64,000 nt of DNA, from contig NC_056548.1 in the NCBI RefSeq assembly GCF_910596095.1, positions 11,061,151-11,125,150 of the forward strand, written 5' to 3'. The translations under genes and the position numbers were made by a program. Below the pieces are notes generated by a model that worked only from the letters and a program-made list of their open reading frames with translations, made no database searches and was not told where the DNA came from. Below, one piece after another: positions 1 through 12,700 of the stretch (its first letter is position 1; every line of letters begins with the position of its first letter). Origin of the DNA: Thunnus maccoyii. Lineage: Eukaryota; Chordata; Actinopteri; Scombriformes; Scombridae.

Positions 1-728
1 GGTTTACATGCCACTCTTTCTTTGTTTGCATCTCTTTTGTTTTCGTCTTCCTGCGCACTATTTCTTCTCCTCTATTGTGAACATATAGCTGAAAGTAGTC
101 ATCCCATTTTATAGCTCTCTCTCCAATTACGCTTTTGTCGACAGGCATTGCATGCACGAATGCACACACACACACACTCAAGTCTCATAGACAAGCACAC
201 ACACTGACAAGAGCATGGTTAAGTCCTCTCCCTGCCAGTCCACGGGTCAGAAAATCTCCTCACAGCTACATGTTGTTCACATAACGTTGCACTGTCCCTT
301 AACACGTGTTTGGGCTCTTTGGGGCCCGCACTGCCCCCAGTCTCTTGTTACTCAGTGGGATGAGGCACTCAGAGGCAGGCAAGGGCGCCCTGCACACTGT
401 GGGAAGGAGTAGAAAGTGAGGGGAAGAGAGCAGAGAAGAGAGGGTGGGAAGGAGCAAAAGAAAAAAAAACAGGCCAGTTGTGGCAGAAAGTGAAAGGGAG
501 ACAATGAGCAGTGGGAATTTGGGGGTTCGTGAGGGTTGGCTGAGATGAGTTTTGAAGGCAGAGAAGTGAACAGATAGAGGAATAGATCGAGGAGAGGAGG
601 GTAGGATGGCCAGGAAGGCAGGTGTTTCTGTCATTAGCTCCAGATTAAAGCAGAGGGCAACTCCAGAGGACTCACCTCTGATTCACACAGTAGTACTGCA
701 GGCAAGGACAAGCCTCCCGGGAGACATG

Positions 729-778
<50 letters not shown>

Positions 779-2900
779 GCACACATGCAGAAGACACAGT
801 AGTGATTCACAGGATTACCCACAGGCACATGAACACACACACAACCATGCACACATATAGACATATAACACCCCCTCCTCATTTAGCATAGCTACACACT
901 AGATACACCGTGACTCACGAGAACATGCCGACTCCCACACACACACGCCAGCCACATAGAGAGAGCCAACACACACACACACACATACACATCGTTGAAC
1001 TAATTAATCAAATCTCCTGTTTTAATTAGGATTCAAATCAGTTGCTATGGGAACCTTGCCCCCTTGGAATCTTAAGGTAAAGACTCTCATTGCTGCTGCT
1101 GCTGCCTCCAATGACTCTACAGGAAGCTGACTGAGGGGGACAAATTCATAATACCTACAATGATTCAGCTGGCTGCGTTCTACATTGCGTTTTCACACAG
1201 ACACATTTTTCTGGGAAGGCCTTAGGTGCCCGATCTGAACATCAATTTGGGCTCAGTCATAGAGAGGGCCACAAAAGTGGGAAAAAAGTGAAATTATGAC
1301 GGCTCACGTTGCAGCTGTACTAAAACAACATATCTCACCAGGAAAAGGCCATATCTGTTGCCAATAAAAGGGGGAAGGCTCATGGTTTGCAAAGGCCTAT
1401 CCAATCGATCACTAATGCAAGCCTGCCATTTCTGGCAAAAGTTTTCACATGGCGACTCATGCAGAAGCACTTTCGCACAGTTCTAATAGGCTGCTTATCC
1501 TCGCTATTACCACAGCTGTGCAATTTCAGCCCCATAGCGATGGCTCTGTGCTCACACCAGCACTGCTACTGTATGCCTGGTGACAGACCTTTACTCTGAA
1601 AACATCATTCATGGTGTTTTCACAGTGATCAATAGGCTATGTTTGTGAAAATCAGCTCAGGGCTTTCGCTTTCTGTGTGACTGCTTTTAAGCAAGACCAT
1701 CCATATGCTGGCCATTTAGATTAATTTTAATCAGACCGGAGAAACATTTATTCAGTTGCTGATATAGTGCTATTCTAAGCCATGTGGAGGTTTTAGTGTT
1801 AACAATGCTTCCTCTCACACGCTGATAGACGTACTATCAGCATCTTGAATGACGCAGAGAGGGAAACTCAAACCATAAGTGGAACGGCGCCACATTCATC
1901 AGTCTTGAGTGTCTTAATATCAGCTCAGGTGAAGGCTGGACTTGATGAATTAAAGGAAGAGAGGAGGAGGATGCCAAGTAAAGCCATTAGGATACAGGAA
2001 CTCAGGCGTGTGTCTGGCTCACCGGTTGTCATGGTTGCGGTGTTTATCACCTCTTTCTGCCGACAGAAGCCCAGGGGCAAATCAGATTGGCTTCAGACAG
2101 AGAGACACAGAGAGAGAGAGTTGGTGAGTGAGGGGGAGGACATATTGGCACAGCGGAGGGGTGAAATGCCAACACGCTGCAGAGGGGAGGCTGAGGAAGG
2201 GCACTGGACAAATGTCAATGTGGCTTATTCATGATAAGATTCTGTTTTTAACCATTTGACCGTGATTAGACGTGTAAAGTACAATATATCACTGTTTTTA
2301 GTCCTTTAAAATCTTTGTCTATTCAATTCATGTTTTGAATTGCTTCTTTTTTCCATTTCTGGCTCTACTTTGCTCTCCTTGTTTAAAAACATTTTTTTTC
2401 TTTGCTTTCTCTTCCCTGTGGACTGCTTGTAAATCTGTTGAGAGAATTAATGATTTTACAGTTTTTTTTTTGGAAGCCTTTGAAATTCAATGAAAAACAA
2501 ATATTGGTGGTGTATTAATCGAGCATCTACATGCTATACAAGTCTCAAAAAATCAGGTGTAGAATTTGCCCTACATCCCACGTGGCCTATGTCTGCCACC
2601 TAGCGGCATCTAAACCAATCATCCCAGTTTCCAGCTTAGTGTACAGGTGCATTAAGTGATGTGGGGGTTCAACTTCCACGGAGAGCAGTGGCAGTCATGT
2701 GGCTAGCTGACAAGACAATTGACATCCATTTGAGCTGACACCGGTTATTTAGTGGGCCTATTGGCTAAGGAGATACAAACCCAGTTTGACAAGTGGTCGG
2801 CTGAACATTCTCAGTCTAGCAGTCATAATCATAAACAGATGGCAGGCAGCAGCTGCTGGGTGCATCCAGGTGTCTCGTCCCTCCGGCTTATTACAATGTA
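1..2900. other. intergenic, no gene seen
   Basis: I see no exon-like coding segment here. The longest open frame (1845-2234, 129 codons) is low-complexity at its end, has no recognisable domain and lies in no convincing splice context. The stretch contains CA-rich microsatellites (about 160-180, 730-777, 833-845, 960-990) and AT-rich DNA. Any distal regulatory elements of nrdc cannot be told apart by eye. Confidence 0.6.
730..777. repeat. (AC)n microsatellite
   Basis: This is an uninterrupted AC dinucleotide run of about 24 units, followed by looser CA-rich sequence to about 845. It creates long artificial open frames (His-Thr or Cys-Val repeats) that are not genes. Confidence 0.97.
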
Positions 2901-2939
2901 ACCACTCCTGACTGGACTGCACAGAGCGCACGTGTTAAA

Positions 2940-3070
2940 GCACAAACCACGCCTCCTCGCCTCCGGAACCAATCAGAGGGCGCTATAATGAAGTGCCCAA
3001 ACTTCTCAGCGAATCAGAGCGCTGTTTGTTGGGCAGACACTCGTATGCACATATGCTGAGGCCCCTTCTG
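2940..3070 (+). promoter_or_regulatory. candidate nrdc promoter region
   Basis: A CCAATCAG box (2969-2976) sits in a locally GC-richer stretch with GGCG and CCTC motifs. A second box-like GCGAATCAGAGCGC follows near 3009-3022. The stretch lies about 0.7 kb upstream of the conserved start Met of nrdc. The transcription start itself cannot be read. This is an inference from position and motifs only. Confidence 0.35.
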
Positions 3071-3732
3071 CTGTCAGCAGGGAGGAAGGTATGGATACAT
3101 TGTTGATGCACCGGCTTCAGTAACAACTTGTAAAAGTTTCGTTTTGGCTTTTCCTCGAAAGAAACTATTAGCTAACTGAACCCGCTAAAGCTTCTTTTTT
3201 TTTTAAAGAATAATTTTAATATGTTGACAAAAAATTCTGGTAGCCTGTAGCACTCATATGGGTTTATCTTTCTCTGTATGTAAAGGAGAGTGTTTAATTT
3301 CTTCTTGGCTGTTTTTATAGACTTCTATGGTTCATGTGTTGTCGTCTTGCTTGTAGACGAGAGCTTCAGGTTTTGTTGTGGTGCTCCGGCTGGGTCACAT
3401 TTTAGCTGACATCCAGCTGAATAGGGCGAAACCACCAGACAGCCTGTGTGAATAGCTGTATTGTGGGCGCTGGCTGGTGTGTGTCACAGTTCAGGTTCAA
3501 ACCTATAGGCCTCTAGGTCTTGGTAAATCCGTGTTGGTTTTACTGGTTTTTGGGCTTTCAGTTTTGCCATACACGTCTGTCAGTTAGGGTCTTCATCATA
3601 GCTGTGTGCAGGCTGACAAGGTGTGTTGCTGTGCTAAGGAGTAAATTACCGGTGACAGCGAGCTGTCCAGTTGTTAATGGTCGCGCCTTGCTGTCAGCCC
3701 GCAGTGCCAAAGTCTCATCATCTCTGCTTAGG

Positions 3733-6700
3733 ATGCCGCAGACGAACAAATCCAGAAACGCCCCGGCGTCGGATTCTTTAGGCTCGGTCCAAGCAGGGGC
3801 CTCAGCAGAGGACCCAGACCCGGTGCGCCGGGAGGAGAGCCTGGCTGCAGGGGACACAGGAGGAGGAGAGGACAATTCTGGAGACAGCGAGATCATCAAG
3901 TCACCAAGTGATCCCAAACAATACAGGTAAAACATACTTCCAAGTTAAAGGAGAGGTTCACTTTTTTTCCAAGTCTGTCTTATTAATACTCACATACATT
4001 TATGTGCACTGACATTTCTGCCTGCTGTAATCATTCTTCCTGTCCATACAAAGATCACTGCCAATAAAAGAGATAGGGGACAAAAACTACAGGTATCAAA
4101 AATACATTTTAAAGTTTATTTGAAGTTGATATGAGGCATATAAACAGGGCACTTTCTTAAGTTACAGTCTTTTTAGAACATAATTTCCTCTTTGGTAGCA
4201 CAAAAAGGATGATTTAGTAGGATTAGTATGATCTGGAAGAATCATTACAGCAAGTAAAACTGATTCACTGTTCATATGGCCACCTGACTAATGTTTTAAG
4301 ACACTTGAAAACAAATCCTTTTCCAATTCCTGAGATGTTTCCATCCTCCCAAGTATTTAAATTATGAATTGCTTTCCTGTTACATCATTAATTTCCTCTA
4401 TTCTGCAGTTATTCTCACTCATTGTTATTAATATGATTGTATGTGCAATGAAATACATCTGAGGATACTCTTTTCTTGTATTTGTGAGCATTAAAGTGCT
4501 GAGGAAATGACCCAGATCCACTAACCCAGATCCAAAAATGAGCCTCTGTTCCACCTCTGTGCAACATTATTGTTCTGTATTGTAGTTCGGTGGGACGATT
4601 TCATGCTATAAGCACACACCAGTGCCTCAGGCCTCTGTGGGGTGTACAGAAATTGCTGCGAGGAAGCACAAAACAAGAAAGTCTCAAAGGGTATAAGATG
4701 CAGTTTGCTAGGAGACATTTGAGTTAACAGCTTGTTCAAAATAAGACAATGAAATGAGCAGCACTGTGTCTTCAACCTCCGTGTGCTGTTTCACCTTTGA
4801 CTTTGACTCCCCTCAGGTACGTCGTGCTGGCCAACGGGCTGCGAGCTCTGCTCATCTCAGACTACAGCGGTCCAGCAGCAGCAGCATCAGATGATGAGGA
4901 CTCAGAGGAGGAAGGCGAAGAGGAAGAGGAGGAAGAAGATGAATCTGGAGAGGAATCGGAGGACGAGTCTGAGGACGACGACGATGAGAGGGGCAGTGAT
5001 GATGATGATGAAGACGACGACATGGAGGGGAAAAAGAAGAGGGGAAATGCAGAGAAACAGGTATCACAGTGACGTGTAATGTGGAGGTCTCCTGTGTCTA
5101 TTAAGTGTAACAGGAGAGGAAGAAGAGAAGTTAAGTCATGTTGAAACTGAAGAAATATGAGCTGAAATCCAATATCTGGGCAGTCGAAATAAATGACACT
5201 TATTTAGGACTGACAGCACTATTTAAACAGGAAACTATTGTACTGTTAAATAGACAAACTTCACAGGGCGTCCGGGTGGCAAAAACGCTGACCATGTAAC
5301 TACAACATCCCCAATTCGAGTCCTGCCGTAAGGGGATACAGGAGAGAGGACTTTTGTAAATGTCCTGTCTCCTCTATACTGTCTAATTATCAAAGGCAAA
5401 AATAACCCAAACATATTTTAGACAAGACTAAGAGTCTACAGCCATACTAGCAGCTCTGTGAGGCTGTACTTTGGGACAGCAGCGCTTTGAGCTGAACTCT
5501 CACATCAGCATGCTAACATGCTCACAATGACAATGCTAGCATGTGTACCATGTTCACTATCCTGACTGGCCTGATGATGGCACTAAATGAAAAATCAGGA
5601 TGATCAGTTTGTTATAATTCATCCTAAAGGGGACATGAATGTGTGAACTAAATGCTCTGGGGACCATGAATGTCTGTGTAAATGTCATGGTAATCCATGT
5701 AATGATTGTTAAGATTTTCAGTCTGAACCGAGGTGGTGGACGGACAGATCGACCAACATTGTCATCCTTAGCGCCACGCTGCTAGCATAGTTAAAAATAC
5801 ACAAACTGTACCCAAAATCTTGTGAGTGCATTGCAAGACTTGAACATGACCTTATTGTGTGTTTGCCAGTCTGCAGCAGCCCTGTGTGTTGGAGTGGGCA
5901 GCTTCAGTGACCCCAGTGACCTCCCAGGTCTCGCCCACTTTCTGGAACACAGTGAGTAATTTACCAAAGAGGTTCAAGTCATTTTTTCTCATCGTTATTT
6001 GTTCAAGGGTTAATTAACCCCTGGATTCACTTACATTGTTTTCTATCACCAGTCAAGTCAAGTGCATTTGATTCATGTAGCCCCAAATCACAAATTGTCT
6101 CAGAGGACTTTATAATCTGGTCAACATATGACAGCCTCCATCTATCCTCTGACCCTTGAGTTGAACAAGACAAAAACTCTTTAAAGTGGGGGGAAAAAAG
6201 AGAGAAACCTGAGGACGAGCAAACCAATTTACATATTACAGTAGTTACTTTGTTATTTTGATTATCGAGGGTACCCTCTTTTCTTTAGCCTGTGTTGTCT
6301 ACTTCTACTTCATTTAATAATTTCTGACATTTCCACAAAATACCCTTCGCCAAGCAACAGAGAATGGGCATGAACTTGTTGCATTCAGTATGTGTAAGAC
6401 AGCAAGAGGTTCCTCCAGCCAAAAAAACGCAAGACTTTCTCTTGAAATGCAACAAATCTTCCGAATTGGATTCCGCTTTATTGATGCTACTGTCAGTGGG
6501 GAAATTGTTATATCCGTCTCCTCTACTGATGTGATTGTGGGAACATAGTTCCTGAACAGCCGGTCTGAAAAGAAGCACTTGCTCATTTTTACAGACTGTC
6601 ATCAAAACTGACACCAAATTTTTACAACGATATTTAGAGCTTTTCTTTAAGGCTATATCTAAAAAAAGCTATCCCATTCCATTCTTGCTTGGCTGGAAAT

Positions 6701-9700
6701 ATATTGCCATGCTATCTGTATTTGGCCATGGTACATCACCAAGTAGCAGTTGTGGATCTTTATATTTTGATTTACAATCTCTCCCCTCCTTTTCTGTACT
6801 CCCCCACTCTTTTTTTCGCAATGTCCCAGTGGTGTTTATGGGCAGTGAGAAGTACCCCTCTGAAAACGGCTTTGATGCTTTCCTCAAGAAGCACGGGGGG
6901 AGTGACAACGCCTCCACCGACTGCGAGAGAACTGTCTTCCAGTTCGACGTCCAGAGGAAAAGCTTCAAAGAGGCTCTTGACAGGTGAGGAAGGATCAGAG
7001 GGTTTTGTTGTCGGAGCAGCGGCTCTGAAGAAGTGGACTTCTAAAGTATCATGACTTACAGATAAATACAAAAACACAGTAATGGGAAAAGGAGAAAATA
7101 AATGTGATAAAACATTAAAACAGTTATTACATACCAGCTGAGAGATGATAACTACTTGGACACAAAGCCTTGTCCTGGTATTGTGTTATGTACAGATGAA
7201 ATACACTCATGTCTTCAACTTTTACCCTTTTGGTCACTGACACACAAGGTCAGGATTGTCTTACTTAGTAACTGCTAGCTCGTTATCAAACTAGTGATTA
7301 ACAAAATTGGTTTGTACCATTAAAACTTAAGAAATGTCTCGGCTAGTTAAGCAATGTGTAAATTGGTTGCTGGGAAAAATCTGTTGCGTGGTTCACTCAA
7401 AAGCAATCAACCATGTAAACAGGAAGTCACTGTAGCATCACAAGCTGTAGTATAACTTCCATGAAGTTTGAACTAACAAACCACCGGAGAAACTGATTCC
7501 TGTTGTGTGAGAGACTCAGACAAACGTTTCACGCTCAATCAGTTGCCATTCTGCTCTTGTCTGTGTTCTGTATCAGTCTACATCTGATTGTTTCTGTCTG
7601 ACCTGTGTCCTTTCTCTTTCTTTCTCTCTGGCTGGTATGTGGCCCCTGATTATGGCCTCTCTTTCTTGTCCCCCTCTTAGGTGGGCTCAGTTCTTCATCT
7701 GCCCCCTGATGATCCGAGACGCCATCGATAGGGAGGTGGAGGCCGTTGACAGCGGTGAGTCTCGGTGCCTCTGTGCTGTGAAGTTAAATTTCAGCCATTG
7801 TACTCGGAGTTAAACTTTCCATCAGCCACAATCGCTGTGTTCTCCTCACGCATCCCTTTTGCACATCATCGATCGCCGTCTTTCTTTCATCGTCTCAAGG
7901 TTTTCTGTCTCTCCTTCTGTCTATCAGAGTACCAGCTGGCTAAGCCGTCGGACTCCCACAGGAAAGAGATGCTGTTTGGCAGTCTGGCCAAACCTGGACA
8001 CCCTATGGGCAAGTTCTGCTGGGGTGAGTTGGTAAACATAACCGCTGGGACACAATACACATAGGGCCTCCTTGGGGTATGTTCAGCAATAGTAAACAGG
8101 AGCACCGAGACAGACGGCAAGTTTCCTTTCTTCCTGATATCCAGGCATTTGTATACAAATTACCTGCAGTGTTTTATATTCCTGTTGAATTGTGACATTA
8201 CCAGGAAACGCGGAGACACTGAAGCATGAGCCAAAGAAGAAGAAGATCAATGTCTATAAGCGGCTGCGTGCCTTCTGGAAGAAACACTACTCTGCCCACT
8301 ATATGACTCTGGCAGTGCAGTCAAAAGGTCAGGAAAATCTATATCCATTTATTATATATCAAGAACTAGATTGACAGAAATTTAATTGATTTCACTAATT
8401 TCATACATCTAATGAATTGATTAATTGAAAAAGCAATCTGTAGATTAATGAACAATTAAAACAATCAGTAGTCGCAGCTCTAATAAGGATTCACTTCATC
8501 CGTGCTCAGCCGGCTGTAATCGTTCACGAATCAACTCAAATTGCCATATTTCTCAAAACAAAGCCAGATACAAATTATGTAACACGTTTTTTCAAGGTTT
8601 CACAGAAAATATCACACAGCTAATTAACTGTTGCATAGAAGTCAAATGATGACTAGTGTTGACATTTGTGCTGAGAAAAAAAAAAAGCTCCTTATGAAAC
8701 AGTTGAATTGCTTCCTGTTGACACCTTGAGCGTTTGATAAACGCTGTCTTCACCTAGAAAATCAACCACTGTGAAAGTTTAACATTTCACACAAACATTT
8801 TATATAACCCGCATTTTAGTGGGAAAATAATGAGGCATTTAAGCTTTAAAAGCGATATTGATAAAAGCAATGTTTGTCCTCCGACTGGAGGTTTTACTGT
8901 ATTCTTTTAAAGCTGTCATTACTGGTAGTAACAGTATGTGTTTTTAATAATCCAGATGCCAGAGTTTTGCTCCAAATGACATGTGTATCCACCACTCGCC
9001 TTAGCCAGCTACTCTGTCAGAAATGCAGAGAATAAACTCCTGAATCTGGTTACAATACAGCCACACAACTTTTTCCCCTCCGTCATTGTGTGACGTTTTG
9101 TTAAAGAATAAAGTCAATAACTGGCCTTTTTCCACCATGCTGTGAGCAAACACGATCTGATCTCACGCTGCACGCAGGACAGAATCAGGAACAGTTTCGC
9201 AGGCAAAGAATACAAGCACAAAGAGGAGTGTTTATGTTTCCAAAGTGTGATCTGACATGAGATGAATCCTGTAATACATAGATTTTTTTGTGCCAATCCA
9301 ACTGATGCTACTGATCATATTGATGCCCACTATGTGTTGATAGTATTGATAGGTATCAATGTATGCGCTCAGTAAACCGAGAGGCTTTTATCAGTGAGAT
9401 AAAATGATGAACAGTAAGAGTGGAAAAACATGCATGCAGCATTTTCTGTGAATCCCCTGAGTGTAGGGCTGCAACTAACGATTATTTTCATTGTCGATTA
9501 ATCCACCAATTATTTTCTCGATTTATTGATTGTTCATGTGGTTCATAAAATGTCAGTAAATTGTGAAAAATGTCCATCCCAAGTTCCCAGAGCCCATTGT
9601 TACTCTTCAAGATGTCTTGTTTTGTCCAACCCAAAGATAATAGGTTTGTTATCATAGAAGAGTATGAAAATGAGATAATATCCACATTTGGGAAGCTGGA

Positions 9701-12700
9701 ACCAGTTCATTTTTGCTAAAAAAAAAACAACAAAACAGTGCTTAAATGATTATTTGATTATCAAAACTGCTGACTAATTTTCTGTCGATCAACTAATGGA
9801 CTAACCAACTAATCGTTGCAGTTCTGTGTGTGTGTGTGTGTGTAATTTGAATCCTGCATGAGGAGGGAGGACTCCACCATTTACAATTAAACTACTATAT
9901 AGAATTACAGTGTAAATATGCTGAACTACTGAATGTTTATTGCAGAAACAAGACTAGGTCAGAACCTAGTATAAAGCTGGACAAACTGTGTATGGTCTAT
10001 GTGTGAAGTTGGTTTTCTTTTGTTTTTGTTATAGCGATAGTCAGTGATAGTGTCGATAATGTGAATTCCTGGATATTAAGTATATTATATTAAATCTGCA
10101 ATTTTCTGTAGTGGTCCCAGTAATATTTGCTGGTAAAGTGTCCTGAAGTAGCATATCACATGACATGGTTAAGCTATGTTTGAGTCAGAAAAAAGGTTAT
10201 AAACACAGTTGCAACAACAATACTTTCCACTCATATCTTTGTTTGTTTGTTCTATGTTTGATTTAAAAGAGAACTTGTTTTTATTCTAATTATAACTTTT
10301 CTAAACATCTGTTAATTCTTCCTGCTCTTTCATCTGTTTCTATCTGCGGATGTCTCTCGTCTTTCACTCTGCATTGAGTGTTTTGTCAGATTGATTTGTT
10401 ATTTGGGTTGCTTTAGCTGTGCATGCACCTTTTTTCTGCCTCTTTCTCGGTCGATGACCATGTACGCTGTGGTGGAAACTGCAAATGAAAGTTTTGATAG
10501 CATTTTGGGTGCAAATTCAGGAGGCTCATCTCGGCCCGGTTACTGCAGTTACAGTCAAATCAAGCACACCTGCGGAGCAGCTGCCCCACACTAAACTGAT
10601 ATAACAGCCTATTTGAGTCATATATAAGTTAATGTTTTATCGGCAAGACTCGTGTTTTAATGCTGTCGTCTATGGCTGGTAGAGCCAAAATGCCAATCAT
10701 ACATGGTACCAGAAATCTATGCAAATGCAAATAAACAAAAAGGATTTCTGCACGACCAAAGTAAATACACAACTGGAACCTCCTATCACACCCACGTAGA
10801 CTAACATTTTTTTAAATATATGCAAAGGCTCACACTATACAACAGCTTAATTGACATTGTAGTGTTTTTTTATTGTTTTGTTTACATTAGTAATGAGAAA
10901 ACAATAGTAAACCAGGTGTATATTTTCAACATTCATGTTCATTTGGTTAGAAAGAAAGTGCTGACTTTTCATCTATATGTTAACTGCATAATCATACATG
11001 TGAATTCAACTGTAATCAGTTGACGGGTTGGGCCTCCAAGGGGTAAAACTGTAGTCGAAACTTAAGTTTTACTCAACACCACAGGTGCTCTGAAACAAAT
11101 ATTCTCCTCGGAGTCTGTAAATCTGAGTTTTCAGCTTGAATTATTGAGACGCACTTGAGTTCTAATTTATCCTCCTTCACTCGGTCTGTCCTTTAGAGAA
11201 ACTGGACACTCTGGAGGAGTGGGTGAGAGAGATCTTCAGCAAGGTGCCTAACAAGTAAGTATTGAAGAAGAGGCACTCGTTCACTGAGAGGAGGTGCCGT
11301 TGTGATATAGATTTAGTCTGAATATCCTTCGAGATTGAGCTCAAATGTAAATGTCAAGCCTTCCTCTGTTTCTTTTTCTGCTTTTTTTTTTTGTACCTCT
11401 CTTCATCTCAACCTTTTTTTTTTCTCAACACCACACACCTGAAAGGGATCATTTCTCCCTAAAGTCAAGCTGAAGTCGTGTTTTCTTACAGATATCCACC
11501 TCTGTTTGCGTTATGAGTCATTGCGACAGCATCGACATGCATATCACAGTTAACCTCCAGGTTTTAATGATTTCAATTAAAGGATTACACGCTCCTGTAT
11601 GGGTTGATTAAAAAATTCTCCCATCTATGAGCTTATAAAATCTTCTCAGGCTCCTTCAGCTCCTTTTAGATTAAGTTAATTTATTCTCATCAAGTGAAAA
11701 TCAAGATTTTTAGAGTTACACCTAGCAGCAACAACATGCTGTTTTTGTGAAATGTAAACAATAAGTGGAGACAGTCATCTGCAAACTTCTGCTAGCAGCT
11801 TTTCATGTATCCCTTCAGTGTAATTACAACAAAAATATTATTTTCTCTGTGGTATATTATTGTTTAATTGGTGTTAATTAATAAAATATCATGACTGTTG
11901 CCTTTCATGATTCTGTTTTTTTTTGTCTACAGTGGCCTCCCCAAGCCAGATTTCTCCGATATGCCGGATCCCTTTGATACATCAGCTTTCAACAAGCTCT
12001 ACAGAGGTATCCATCTTACTGTGAATCTCTGAATATTGAACACATCTGGGGTACTCTGAACAGTGGTTCCCAATCTGGGGGTCACAAAATAAATCATAGG
12101 GGTTGTATTATGGTTTAAAGGATTGTAAAAACAGAAAAGAGAGGTTTATTTTTTCAGGCTTTTGTCTAATTTGTGCTTTTTTTCTTTTGAATTACTGGAT
12201 AATTTTGTCCCCTCAGGGCTCTAAAAAGTGTTCAAATAAAACAATCTGAGAAGGAAATGTTACCCTGTGGTTGAAATGCACACAATCTGTAAACATATGC
12301 AGACTGATAAGATGTAGCTTGGTTTTAATGTATCACAAGCAAAAAAAAAAAAGGTTAGGAGGAAATAGAATCCAGCAGCAGTATGAATCCTAACACTCAC
12401 TAACTTTTGTGTTTGTGTGTTTGCAGTCGTTCCTGTTAGGAAAGTTCACGCTTTGAACATCACCTGGGCTCTTCCCCCTCAGGAGAAACACTACAGGTGA
12501 GCTAATGACAATGCAATAGATATACAGCACAAGGCACATACAGGCAGATTTAGATGGTTCATAACAGGCTGTTATGAACCAGACTTTAGAGAAATTGCAT
12601 GAAATGTGTTTCTTTCTCTTTTTTCCATGTCCCTGTCTCCTTTCTCCAGAGTGGTGCCTCTTCATATAAACATAGAATTAGACAAGCCAAAAGATAGCAT

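Noticed and set aside
606-882. Open frames on both strands with His-Thr or Cys-Val runs
   Set aside because: They are translations of the (AC)n microsatellite and have no splice or homology support.
1845-2234. 129-codon open frame
   Set aside because: No recognisable domain, a composition like intergenic DNA, and no plausible partner exons.
5268-5400. Functional tRNA gene
   Set aside because: A- and B-box-like motifs are present, but a cloverleaf cannot be formed; the body and tail are SINE-like.
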